Shown one piece after another: positions 22,560-33,384 of a DNA stretch of 64,000 nt. A program made the position numbers and the translations under genes. Below the pieces are notes generated by a model, which had not been told where the DNA came from, ran no database searches, and saw nothing but the letters and a program-made list of their open reading frames with translations. Position 1 is the first letter of the stretch. Each line of letters begins with the position of its first letter. The DNA comes from Dipteronia dyeriana (lineage: Eukaryota > Streptophyta > Magnoliopsida > Sapindales > Sapindaceae): contig CM065295.1 of NCBI GenBank assembly GCA_032871835.1, forward strand, positions 41,166,360-41,230,359. The letters run 5' to 3'.

Positions 22560-23930
22560 GCCATGTTGAGCAACAAGATAAGTGCTAACAACTTCATTAA
22601 TATTAATCCCTTTTTCCTTTTACTGGATTTTCTTAAGAAACCCATAAGTCAACCTGGGCTTAACAAAGAAGCCTGATTTTGAAATTCCATTGCCCAAGCC
22701 CATGTCTTTACCAGAACCCAAACCCAAATTAAATTGAACCACCTTTCTAGAATCAGATGCATTAGCCAAAGAAAGCTGAGCGGTTGCAGACTTTAAGATA
22801 GTCACACAATTTGTCTTGGAACTAGTAGCCTTCAATTGATCTTTTCTTGGGGACACCTGCTTCATAATAGAAGCATTTAATCTTGCGCCCAAAACAGCTG
22901 CAGAGTCACTTGATTCAAAACCAAACTTGCCTAAAATCCAATCCAAGTCGACCGACGTCGGATCTTCTCGGACTGAAACTGTGAAAAAACTCTTCTTCAT
23001 CGCCACCTTAATATTGCTAGAAAAACTCATTCCTTTAGGAATAAGAGCAAGAACCCTACCTCTAAACAAAGTTTCTCTGTTAATAGTCTCCGTCTTAATC
23101 AGTAGAGGTCCTTCAATAGTCCATCCAAGCTTCAGAAAAAAAATCTTCAAACCATACATTCAGAGGAATTCCCCTAAATTCAACCTAAGACAACCTACAT
23201 TGAGGAGTAATGGCATATGAACAACTACCAACAAAAGAAAAGAAATCAACCTATAATTCTCTGCTCCCAATGAAAGCATTCCTATCATCAATCATTCGAA
23301 AACTCCAAATAATGTTCCTATTGCCAAGATAATATGATGATGATAGAATGTGCCTCTCACAAAACCTTTTAATCACAGAAGACACGTTAGAAAACTTCCT
23401 AAAAACACTAACAACACAACAACTTAGCCAACTGCTATCATTCGCATCTTCCTCCCACTTAACCACTTCCAACATTTCCTTGTCCTTAACATATGACACA
23501 TTGCGAAGACTCAAGCTGGAATCCTACGAGTGTTCATTGTTAGGCGAACCCCTAACCGCTTCTGCATACGATGAACCAGACCTAGAGTTAGATACCTTGA
23601 TGGCTTCCCTACTAACTCCCTGTTTAAACTTCATATCACAATTAAATTTCCTAGATGACCATGCATCAACCTTACTCCTAACTTTCCACTCAAATGAGGC
23701 AACCTTAGTTGAAATTGACCTTCCGAAAACATGCATACCATTTGTAAGATCAACGAACCTCACCGCTTCTTCCCTCGGACCAAATCTAACGAAAGCGAAA
23801 CAACTTCTTCAAGACCTAGTACTCGGAGACAGATAAATATATTTAACCCATCCAAAAGCTTTGAAAATTCCCCATAAGTCCTTTCGTTTCACGACATGAT
23901 TAATATTATCCACAAAAATTGACACTAAAT
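22560..23930 (-). pseudogene. LINE ORF1 (RRM-containing nucleic-acid-binding protein), broken
   Basis: The start on the minus strand (about 23930-23700) encodes an RRM-like fold: a strand like VSIFVDNIN, a helix KRKDLWGIFKAFG, and an RNP1-like strand CFAFVRF just after a frame change. This is followed by basic stretches and a DUF4283-like segment (22620-23159 includes LFRGRVLALIPKGM). In L1 elements ORF1 coats the RNA for retrotransposition. At least three frame changes break it. The plus-strand frames at 22927-23220 and 23348-23836 are shadows. Confidence 0.6.
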
Positions 23931-24044
23931 TTGACCTAAAATCTCTGTCATTGAGTTTCTCTAGAGTTTCTCTCTCTAACTTTATCTCTCATCATATTTT
24001 CAAAATCTTCACTTTTTGTATCTTTTATTTTACTTTTTGTTGTT

Positions 24045-24047
<3 letters not shown>

Positions 24048-24082
<35 letters not shown>
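24048..24082. repeat. TA microsatellite
   Basis: About 17 TA units just beyond the 5' end of the LINE. From here to 24473 the sequence is AT-rich with no gene. Confidence 0.9.
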
Positions 24083-24084
<2 letters not shown>

Positions 24085-24483
24085 AGTTATGAACTCTCTA
24101 TCAATAAACAATTTTTTTTAAAAAAAAACAACTGTAAATATTAATGAGTTTTTTTAAAAGATAATTGTATATATAAGAGAATTTTAGATTGAAAATTTAT
24201 TGACTCCATATACAATCTAGTTCTATGTCTTCCCTTTCAGGGGCTCATACTTTCGAGACATTTTCAAAGGTATATTAGACCATCATTATAAGAGAATTTG
24301 ATTCAAAAAATAATATGATTTATTTTTTATAAATTGGGTGTGTCAATGATTTAAGAGGATTTATAAATAAAATGTATTAAAATGAATATATTCATTTCAA
24401 TAAGGGTACTTTTGGTATTATGATGAATGTTTATATTAATATTTATTTTTAAATTTTATACATGAGTGTACAAATTAGTTTTA

Positions 24484-25460
24484 GGTGGCTCTTTTGCCAC
24501 CCAAAAAAATTCTCTTCGGACTCATTTTAAATTTTAAATTTTTTATTTTACTCTTTATCCCTTTCAAATACCAAAACAGTCCCTATTAAGTATTAATAAC
24601 TCAAAACCTATTATTTTTCTCTTAAAACTCATTTAATAAGATTTCACATCCAATGAAATCTAAAGAAAACAAATCTCTATCTTTCGTTTTGCCAACACCT
24701 TGTCTTCTTCTTCTTCTTCTTCTTCTTCTTCTTTTTTGCCAAATTAAAATCCCATAAATTTTATGCAATTCATCAAATATTTTTGAAAGTCAAATACATC
24801 AACAAAGGAACTTTATATATTTATTATTATTTTATGAAACTGAAGAAGAAATTATGGTTGTTAGAAGCTGAGAAAAATTTCTTTTAAAAAAAAAGCTAAG
24901 AAGAATTAAAGGGGAAAGAAATGTCTGGGAAAAAAAATCATCACGAGCCTTGGAAGCATTTGCTTATTATTGAATAACATGAAATGAAAAGAATCTTTCA
25001 AGTGTAAATGTTACTTGTTGCTAAAATGTTACTTGTTGCTAAAACAATAGAAGAAACAATACTAGAAAGAAAAAAAAAAGAAGATACTTTTGATTTTCAA
25101 TTCTCTACTTTCTTTTGCTCTGATACAATTGAGCCTCCGCGGCTGAGATTGATTTGAAGACTTGATGATTAAGTTACCTCTCAAACATCATGGAGAGTGG
25201 ATACATGACCTGTATAATTATATATTTGATTGAAATATATATAGATTATTTTAGTAGGATTGAAATATTTGTTTTGATTTTGGATATAATTTAGGATTTG
25301 TGATGGGTAAGACGGGTGGGTGCTGAGTAATTTTTGTTTTTTAATTAAACGATTGTTTCCTTGTAAATAATTTTAAGTAAATATTATTTTAGTCATAACA
25401 ATTATTTTACCAAAATATGGGTGTGAGGAGAACTTTTTTTGGGTGGCAATAGAGCCACCC
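24484..25460. mobile_element. Mutator-like MITE with hairpin ends
   Basis: The left end GGTGGCTCTTTTGCCACC and the right end GGTGGCAATAGAGCCACC are inverted repeats of each other and each is also a short palindrome. Homology continues about 20 bases inward (aaaaaaaTTCTC). The element is flanked by the exact duplication attagtttta (24474-24483 and 25461-25470), fitting the 8-11 bp duplications of Mutator-like elements. It is 977 bp, contains a CTT run (about 24703-24733), and has no coding frame. Confidence 0.85.
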
Positions 25461-25470
25461 ATTAGTTTTA

Positions 25471-25515
25471 TGAGTAACAATATCCGTACCCCTTAAAAAA
25501 CATTAATACCATAAA

Positions 25516-25548
<33 letters not shown>

Positions 25549-27180
25549 CACGATTTTATTAAATATGAAGACATTAGAAGATGAACGAAATATAGGAAAA
25601 TTTAAGAAAAATAGTTGTAGTTCTTAAAAAATTGTTAATTGTTATTCATAGGTAGATTTCATTGAACATATCATGCACAAAAAAATTCATATCAAAATTT
25701 GTAAAAATGGGTGTGATTTCATCAAAGTTCTTACCAAAATTAAAATAAGGGATCCCTTATGAGAGAACCACTTTTATATATATAGTCATTTTCTCCTCAG
25801 TGCACACTGATATAATACATCATTACATTACATGTGGAGCAGAGATTATGGATAAACACTGCAGACTAAGTCAAAGCAATTGAATCTAACCTCTTTAAAT
25901 ATATAAATATACGTACCCCTTTAAAAAAAACATTAATATCTATATATACAGAAATTTTCAAGTCAATACGTACATATATAACTTCATCAATGCATTGGAT
26001 ATATACGAATCATTAAATTTACATACTTTGATTCAAAATGTATGCACTTGTCAAAACTTCTCCATAATTAATGGCTCATATGCAACACACTGATATAAAT
26101 TATATCGGTACGCACTGTTAGGGAAACCACTGTATATATAAATAGACTGCTCCTTCCCGGAAACATCAAGAAGATGACAGAAAACAGTTCGGGGTGATGT
26201 CTCCGGCTGTTTGGAGTAAAGCAAATAGACACTAACAAACAATAAAGAAGTCGAGTAATCAAGTGAGTAACCAACAAAATGCATCAACTCAAACTATATT
26301 CTATATATTTCTGGGATTCAATTTGTATTGTATTTTTAGGTAAAAGATAAGGACGAAGATTATGATAATGATACTAATTATAAAGACATGACCACGACAC
26401 GACCACGACCTATCAGCTGGTTTGTACATGCTGCAGTAGCCGATGGTTGTAGTAACTAGTAACCAAAAGGGCCCAGGGTCCACCGAAAGCGCATGGCAAT
26501 GCCCTTCTCCATTGAATTGCCTTGTCCCTTTTTGTCTACTAACGCATTTGCATTTGCATGGGTGTGTCCTTCAATTCTTCTTCTTCTTCTTCTACTTCTT
26601 CTTCTTGTTTTGATGTTTGTATAGGTGATTATTATAATTTAAGGCATGGGCTGTCCATAGAAATGGAATGAGGAACTACTTGTTGCCCACTTGTTTCATG
26701 TTTTCTACTGCTCTCTTTTAGTTTTACCCTAATGTGATTTTTGGATATTTGGGATACTTGCTCTCCTTTTGTGGGTCCATCTGGTTAAATTAAATGAAGA
26801 ATCTGTGTAGTTCTTGCTCCGGACCAAATTTGTGTGAGCTCGTATATATGAAAAAAATTGCCAACCCTGTTTGCAAAGTAACAATGGAATCATTGTGGGG
26901 TATTTTTTGTTTCGAAAAACTTTAAATAGTATAAAAAGTTTATGTCACAATTTATATAAAGAATAAGTTTGTTGCTTTTCCTTGTACAGTATAAAACTTG
27001 TAGGGTAACTTGTACAAACACCATATGAAACATTTAATTTACATATAATTGCACAAACATCTCATATTTCGCTAAAAGTTAACATTTCAGGGAAAGAATT
27101 CTTATTTAATTTTTAATAATTTAAATAATAAATAATTACAAATATAGAAAATGTTTTCCATTCAAATCGATGTAGAGGAT
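25471..27180. other. AT-rich region with low repeat content, no gene recognised
   Basis: I see microsatellites (CT then AT at about 25517-25550; CTT near 26576-26606) and a short direct repeat (cgtacccc[t]ttaaaa...cattaat at about 25483 and 25914). The part 26040-26520 is more mixed in composition than its surroundings and could be single-copy DNA, but the frames there (26051-26287, 26301-26483) show no domain or coding bias. Confidence 0.4.
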
Positions 27181-27199
27181 CTCAATCTATATATTAAAA

Positions 27200-27405
27200 A
27201 AGATGGAATGATTTCATCGCTACATCTCCAGCTCCAATAAGGAGCAAATTGTTGCACATAGGAGTTGATTGCTCTGAATAGAGGAGCAATCTGCTCCTTG
27301 TAGGAGTAGATCACTCTTCCACGTAAGGAGGAGCATATCTACTCTCCTTCGATTTGTTCCTCACGGAGGAGTGACACCGTCGATGAAATTACTCTACCAA
27401 CAGTG
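27200..27405. repeat. ggagcaa-rich short repeat cluster, MITE candidate
   Basis: The words ggagcaa, taggagt and gctcctt recur in both orientations, and the two ends (gatttcatcgctac and, in reverse, atttcatcgacggtg) look like short inverted repeats. No target duplication was seen. 27406-27884 is AT-rich without a gene. Confidence 0.3.
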
Positions 27406-27884
27406 GGGTTGTTTTCATTTTTATTTTTGTAAAAAAAAAAGGTTAATTCTAATGGGTTGATTTGTGTTGATGATAAAAATATTGCTTGTGGATGGATGGT
27501 TGTGTTTTGATAAAGATAAAGTTAGTATCGAAGAGATGTTTGGGCGATGAAAATGAAGTTGAGTTTTGAAATCTAAAAAATATTTGGTGTTCGGGGACCT
27601 AAAAAATGTAAGAAAATGAAGGGAAAATAAAAATTGAAAGAAAAATTTGGAATTTGAAGTTTATGGTTTGATGATAATTTTTTTTTCTTTCTATTTTTCT
27701 ATATTTTTTAATTTATTATTTTAAATATTAATTTTAAAGTAATAAAATAATAAACCAATATGTGTTCAATATTTTCATACTAAAAATATGTTCAACAATC
27801 AAAATCGATAGAAGTCAACTAATGACACGAAATACTTATATAATTATAGACAAAAATCCATATATGCCCAATACAATCCAAAGA

Positions 27885-28042
27885 CATTTTATAAAGTACT
27901 TTAAAAAAAAAAAGTATTTTAAAATCCTTTTTATCTTAAAAAGATTGTTAAGCACGCACCAAACCCCCCGAATGCTTAACATTTTATTTAAGATAAAAAA
28001 AAGGAATTTTAAATACTTTTTTATAAAGCACTTTATAAAATG
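27885..28042. mobile_element. Hairpin MITE
   Basis: Two arms of about 70-75 bases (27885-27958 and 27970-28042) are near-perfect reverse complements, beginning cattttataaagtactt and its inverse, with a loop of about a dozen bases rich in C. It has the foldback form of a short MITE. The frame 27762-28070 across it is a by-product of the AT-rich arms. Confidence 0.7.
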
Positions 28043-28304
28043 TTTTTATAGGAAGTGTTGTCAACTCTAATTGTCTCTTTTAATTTATTTTTTTCAAAGA
28101 GCGTATTTTACAAAATAAATGAAAGGAGTAAAAGAAAAAAAAAAGGTATATAATACATACTTTTAGATACTTTTTGAAAAAAAAAAATTCTTTTTTTAAA
28201 AGCATTATTTTTACAAAAATATTTTTTAAAAAATAAAAACAAATTATAATAATTCCCGGTTGTGGATATGATGAGAAATATCACCTTTTTTTTGGTGAGT
28301 TGTA

Positions 28305-29402
28305 GTAATGTCACTGGTTTAATATGTTAAGTTTAAAAGACACTTATTATGATGAACTACTCATATTGCCCTTAAATAATCAATTTTTAATTCTCTTTGT
28401 ACTTCCATCACCACATTTTGATCCCAGAAAGCAGTAATTCCTTTCTCTCTCTCCAAAAAACTTGTCTGAAAATCGATCTACAATTTGTCTGAACATAATC
28501 CAATTTTTTCGATCTACAATTGGTCTGAGCTTTTTTTGATATTTTTACAAGCTGTTTTGTAATTGGTCCGAGCATTTTTTTTTAATTTGTCCGAGTTTTT
28601 TTACATTGGTATGAGCATTTTTAAATTGATGCAAACAAGTTTATAATCTTGGGCAAAAAAGGTCGAACCCTTAAGAAAAAAACTCGACTCCTCACAAAAA
28701 AAACTTGATCCCTAAAAAAAAAAAGCTCGATCCCTTACAAAAAAAAAGTTCGATCATGTAAAAAAAAAAAACTCGATCCTTAACAAAAAAAAACTCGATC
28801 CCTTACAAAAAAAGCTCGATCATGTAAAAAAAAAAAACTCAATCCCTTATAAAAAAAGCTCGATTTATCACAAAAAAAAAAACTCGATCACGTAAAATAA
28901 AAAAAATAAAAAAAATAAAAAAACTCGATCCCTAACAAAAAAAACTTGATCATATACAAAAAAACTCAATCTCTTACAAAAAAAAAGCTCAATCCCTTTG
29001 AAAAAAAAAAACTCGGACGTATCAAAAAACTTGAAAATGTTTCAAAAAGTCTCAAAAACCCAGATATTCATCTTCATTAACACACAACAGATCAAATAAA
29101 AAAAAGGTTCGGAGGCGCTACCCCCTGCCCCCCGCTAGCTGACCAGGCAACTCGACCACCGCGAGCTCGGTAGAGAGCTCGACCCCTGAATGCGTTTGCC
29201 CAACCCCACTCCATCGCTGTTTGAATGATTGTTTGGGTTTCAACGAGACTTTCTCTCTCTACTTCACAACTTTGTCACTGTAAAATAAATGAAAGAAATC
29301 TGATGTGGAACAACTATTGAGGGTATTTTTATCCGTTCACCATAATATGTGTTTTTTAAACACAAGTTATTAAAGCAGTGACAGTGTTGAAATGCCACCT
29401 CC
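28305..29402 (+). mobile_element. TIR element, copy B, with internal minisatellite
   Basis: The ends GTCACTGGTTTAATA and, in reverse, GTCACTGCTTTAATA are inverted repeats extending about 60 bases inward. The order of parts (left end, minisatellite, GC-rich ccccctgcccccc block near 29120, ctccatcgc segment, right end) is the mirror image of copy A at 4760-5815. The internal array differs in unit sequence and copy number. Weaker similarity extends outward on both sides (to about 28280 and 29418), so the true ends may be a little farther out. No target duplication was resolved and no protein is encoded. Confidence 0.65.
28660..29040 (+). repeat. Minisatellite of actcgatccct-type units
   Basis: About 18 short units with the core aaaaaaactcgatccctaac. 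Units are 15-25 bases long because of variable A runs. The spacing is irregular and there are no unique spacers, so this is not a CRISPR array. Confidence 0.75.
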
Positions 29403-29482
29403 AAAAAGTGTTATTTATTTTTGAACCCATTCGGGATTTGGGAGGGAGGGGATCAAACTCGAACCCACAATCTTAGAGCTCG

Positions 29483-30463
29483 TATGGTGCGCATGATAGA
29501 ATATGGTTATTTTCATATGATTGGGTTGGATTGGAATGAACGTGATATGATTAGATCAAAATTAGTGTTGCGATGTGTTCAGTGCACCACTGTATGAGAT
29601 TTGATTAAAATAATCATATCCCTTGTTTTGTGTGGTATGAGATTTGATAAAAAAAATTATCATAACTTTAATACAGTGTGAGATTGATTAATATAAAAAT
29701 AAACATATTATATAATTTTTTTAAAAATAAATAAAATATTTAAAATTAATATTAAAAAATAACATTTTAATTAATGTATATATAAAAGTTTATAATTAAA
29801 TAAAAATAAATAAAAGAAGATGAATTTAAAAATATGTGACTAAATAGGCCCACCATCACCTGATAAAATAGTTGTATAGAATTGGAGTAGTTAAAATAAT
29901 TAATTAAATTAAATTTTTAAAAAAATTCATATTTAAAAATAATTAAAATATTTAAAACCAATTTTAAACAAAATAATATTTATTATTTGTTAATATTGAA
30001 CATTATTATTTTTAAAATGTTTAAAATAACATATTTATTAATTATTAAAAGATATTTATATTTTAATCAGATAAAAAACAAAATAAGTTGAAAAATAAAA
30101 TAAAATACAAGTATGAATTGGTGGGACTAATTAGCTTCATGTTGGTGAGATTTTTTTTTTTTAAATACAATTACTACCAGGACCTAGCGAGATTAATTAG
30201 ACTCTACAAGCACGACCCAGAATACTACTCCCACTATTGAGAGAGGGAGACTCCTATAAACCGGGAGAAAACTCTTCACACATGCTTGTAAAATGCACAT
30301 TGTGGGACTCGAATCCCTGACCACTAGGTGTGGAAGGGAGGTGTACAACCATATTTACTGTTTGTTTGCATGTGATTAAATAATCTCATCTCATGCAAGC
30401 AACAAACATTGGATATATGACTAAAATTAGTCATATCATATTCTATCATATGTAACAAACATG
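29483..30463. mobile_element. Candidate TIR element
   Basis: The left end has gcatgatagaatatgg and the right end, in reverse, acatatgatagaatatga, about 35 bases of imperfect inverted similarity. The inside is AT-rich with repeated catatgattag-like words. No clear target duplication was found, so the boundaries are uncertain. Confidence 0.35.
30151..30350 (-). mobile_element. SINE-like element
   Basis: On the minus strand it starts ggttgtacacctcccttcc, has an A-box-like ctagtggtcagg followed closely by a B-box-like GGGATTCGAGTCCC, and ends in an A run (twelve T on the plus strand at 30151-30162). These are the marks of a tRNA-derived SINE. The two boxes are closer than normal, suggesting a deleted head. 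It lies within the candidate TIR element. Confidence 0.5.
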
Positions 30464-30533
30464 ACCTTATATTGTATGTGTGAGGAGCAAACCACAAAGC
30501 CAAACTTGTTTTTATCTTCTATAAAAATACTCT

Positions 30534-31421
30534 TGTCGTATGTAAATTTTATATGATGTACACGTTATTGACAAAGATGATAAAATTGTCAGGTAGACAT
30601 CCAAATAGGCATTCAGAAAATATCTTACAAGACATCACCAAATAAGAGAAGCCCGAGTAAATAAGTAATGAACAAAACCTACTCGGGAGTAGCTGGCGTC
30701 ATATACTACTCGGGGTCAATTAACGACGCTCGGGGCTAGCTGATGGCATGTACTACTCGGGATCAGATGACGTCACTCGGGACCAGCTAATATCATTTTC
30801 TACTCGGGACAAACATGAAGAAAACTGAATAAAAAGCCCAACACGTGGCTCACACGAGTCGAGTCGTTAAAACACGCGAAGATATCCTTATTAAAGAGGA
30901 ATTCTAAAGAAGGAAAATAATATCAAGCAGAAAGGGTTCATAATCAGGCAACAATTTTGTTTCTTCAAAAAGAACGCCTTATAAGGAAATAAGTCCTAAC
31001 GGGACTATACCACTAAAGTCTCATTCGATCTCAATACAAGTCTCCGAAATAGGAAAGAAGACAGACTACTTCAACAAGTAACCAATCATAATTAAATACA
31101 AAGATCTTTTATTAATTGTACAAAGAGGATTAGGGTTCTATGAACATATAAATAGAGCCATAACCTCGTGACAAAATAGACAGAGAAATCATAGAGAAAT
31201 ACAGAGAGAAAAAAGAGATATCGAGAATTGTAATTATTCTATTCATAGTGGATTTTGGCTCGGTTGATCATTCAACCACCCGTGGACGTTTCTCAGGTCA
31301 TCGGAGTTTTACCACGTAAAACTTGCGTCCGATTACTTTCTCCTTCTCTTTCTCTTTGAGATCACAGCTAAAATCCAAACTTTGTTGGCTTTTCTTATTC
31401 ATCCAGAAATCAACGTCAACA
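30534..31421 (+). mobile_element. Solo LTR, copy 1 of an inverted pair
   Basis: It starts TGTCGTATGTAAATTTTAT, ends aatcaacgtcaaca, and is flanked by the exact 5-bp duplication actct (30529-30533 and 31422-31426). The sequence ttttaccacgtaaaacttg and the block around gagccataacc show the same organisation as the gypsy LTRs at 56657-57460 and 61907-62622, so it probably belongs to a related gypsy family. Short ctcgggact-type words recur near 30670-30800. Confidence 0.85.
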
Positions 31422-31443
31422 ACTCTTAAATTAACTTACCATG

Positions 31444-32294
31444 TGTTGACGTCTATTTTTGGATATGCCAACAAGTATTGGATTTCGGATATCAATTCAA
31501 AGAGAAAGAGACTAGAGAAAGTAATCAAGGCAAGTTTTACGTGGTAAAACTTCGATGGCCGGAGAAACGTCCACGGGTGGTTGAATGATCAACCAAGCCA
31601 AAATCCACTATGAACAGAATTATTACAATCCTCAATCTCTTTTTCTTCTCTCTAAATTTTGCTATGATTGCCGTCTATCTCTTCTTTAGCAAGATTATGG
31701 GTCTATTTATATGTTTATAGAACCCTAATCTGCTTTGTACAAGTAATAGATCTTTGTATTTAATTATAATTATTTACTTGCTTGAAGCTGATTATCTTCT
31801 TTCCTGTTTCGGAGTCTTGTATTGAGAGTGAATGGGATTCTAGCAACATAGTCCAATTAGGACTTATTTCCTTATAAGAGCAATCTTTTTGAAGAAGTAA
31901 AGTTGATGCCTGATTGGGAACCTTTCCTGTTTAATATTCTATTTTTAATTGAGATTCCTTTTTGATATGTATATCTCCATGCATCCTAATGACTTGATCC
32001 ACGTAAGCTATGCACTGAGCCTTTATTTGATTTTGATCATGTTTGTCCCAAGTAAGGGGAATACCTGCTGGTCCCAAGTAGCGCAATTTGTTCCCGAGTA
32101 AAAATGTCACTTAATCACCCCCGAGTGTCATTTATCTGATCTCGAGTAGGTTTTGTTCAACATCTTCTTACTCGGGTTTTCTCTTCTCTGGTGCTGTCTT
32201 ATAGGATATTTTCTGAATGCCTATTCGGATGTCCACTTGGCAATTTATCCTCTTTGAAGATGACGTGTTCGTACGATAAAATTCACATACGACA
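31444..32294 (-). mobile_element. Solo LTR, copy 2 of an inverted pair
   Basis: On the minus strand it starts TGTCGTATGTGAATTTTAT and ends agacgtcaaca, homologous to 30534-31421 over its whole length. Its own exact 5-bp duplication is ccatg (31439-31443 and 32295-32299). The two copies therefore result from two separate insertions 22 bp apart. The frame 31323-31547 spans the junction and is spurious. Confidence 0.87.
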
Positions 32295-33268
32295 CCATGA
32301 AACTCTTATATTTGTCTCCAAAATCTCTGGTAATTCCATTTCAATCTGTATTAAATATTTTATTTTAGGGGAATTATCATTTTGGTTTATATATATATAT
32401 ATATATTTTGAATTATCTGTTTTTTAACCATCTTTTTTTTTTCACTCATGTTGTCTATGTGTTTTTAAAAACCCATCAATTTGTTCTCTTTGACCAGACT
32501 TTTGACTTTTACATAAAAATCAAAATGACCATTTTACCATTACAAAAAACTTAAAATAAAAAAATTAAAAAGGTAAAATAGTAAATGTTAATTAATGAAT
32601 TAAAAGATAATAATTCTCTCTCTCTTTCTTCATTCTCTCTCAATCCATCAATCTCCTTTTTCAAAAACAAATCTCTCTCTCTCTCTCTCTCTCGATTTCG
32701 TGTTGGGTTTTATGGTGGTTTGACTGGTACGATTTCGTGTTTGGGTGGTGGTGCGATTTTGAGTTCAGGTTTGGCTGTTTGGTGGTGCCGATTTTATTGT
32801 TGTTCTATCTGTTTCTCCATTGACCAGGAGATTTAGATGGACTTTCATGAAGGTGGAGATCCATATTGGATCAATTCTCCACCTCAATGTTCTTCTTTTT
32901 AGTTTTTTTTTTTGTAATTGGATCACTGCCGTCCATATCTGAGATGGGCGGTGGAGATCCATCTGCTTTTAATAAATAAATGTTAGTTATATAAAAAGAT
33001 CTCCACCGTCCATTTAAGATTTTGACGGTAGAGATTTATATTTTTTTTCTTTTGTTGTATTTTTTAAAATTATATAAATATTTCAAAGAAATTATTTTCT
33101 ATTTTTTTGGTGTTAACATGTGTCGTGTTTATGATTTAACGATAAAAGTACCATTTGAACCATTAAATTTGACTACCGTCTAACTCACATAGGGACTAAA
33201 TTCATAGGTTTTGGAAAGTATAAGGACCACACGAGTAAAAAGGGAAAGACCGTTAATATATATAGGGA

Positions 33269-33338
33269 AAGTATCATTTTCCCCTCTGACCTTTGCCCTA
33301 TTATTAAGACAATGACAGGGTTTGACAATATTGGTCTT

Positions 33339-33384
<46 letters not shown>

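Larger units (their letters stand above)
14605..23990 (-). mobile_element. L1-type LINE, decayed, split by a solo LTR
   Basis: Read on the minus strand from about 23990, the order is ORF1 with an RRM-like part, ORF2 endonuclease, reverse transcriptase, a zinc-binding RVT region, and RNase H. The 3' end lies near 14605, where the minus strand shows an A-rich end (tttttaaaaaaagtta). A solo LTR (15344-18081) interrupts the segment between the zinc region and RNase H. Without it the LINE is about 6.6 kb, a normal plant L1 length. Stops and frameshifts occur throughout. The RNase H tail is typical of many plant L1 elements. I could not identify target-site duplications. Confidence 0.85.

Noticed and set aside
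23348..23836. 162-codon plus-strand frame
   Set aside because: Antisense to the LINE ORF1 RRM region; the opposite strand carries the recognisable motifs.
26051..26483. Overlapping short minus-strand frames in a less repetitive region
   Set aside because: No domain, no consistent frame and no splice or promoter evidence.
28660..29040. Regularly repeated short units resembling a CRISPR array
   Set aside because: Units are separated only by A runs, spacing is irregular and there are no unique spacers; it is a minisatellite in a plant TIR element.
30303..30316. B-box-like GGATTCGAGTCC as a tRNA gene
   Set aside because: No cloverleaf, acceptor stem or anticodon arm can be formed around it; it fits a SINE-like copy better.
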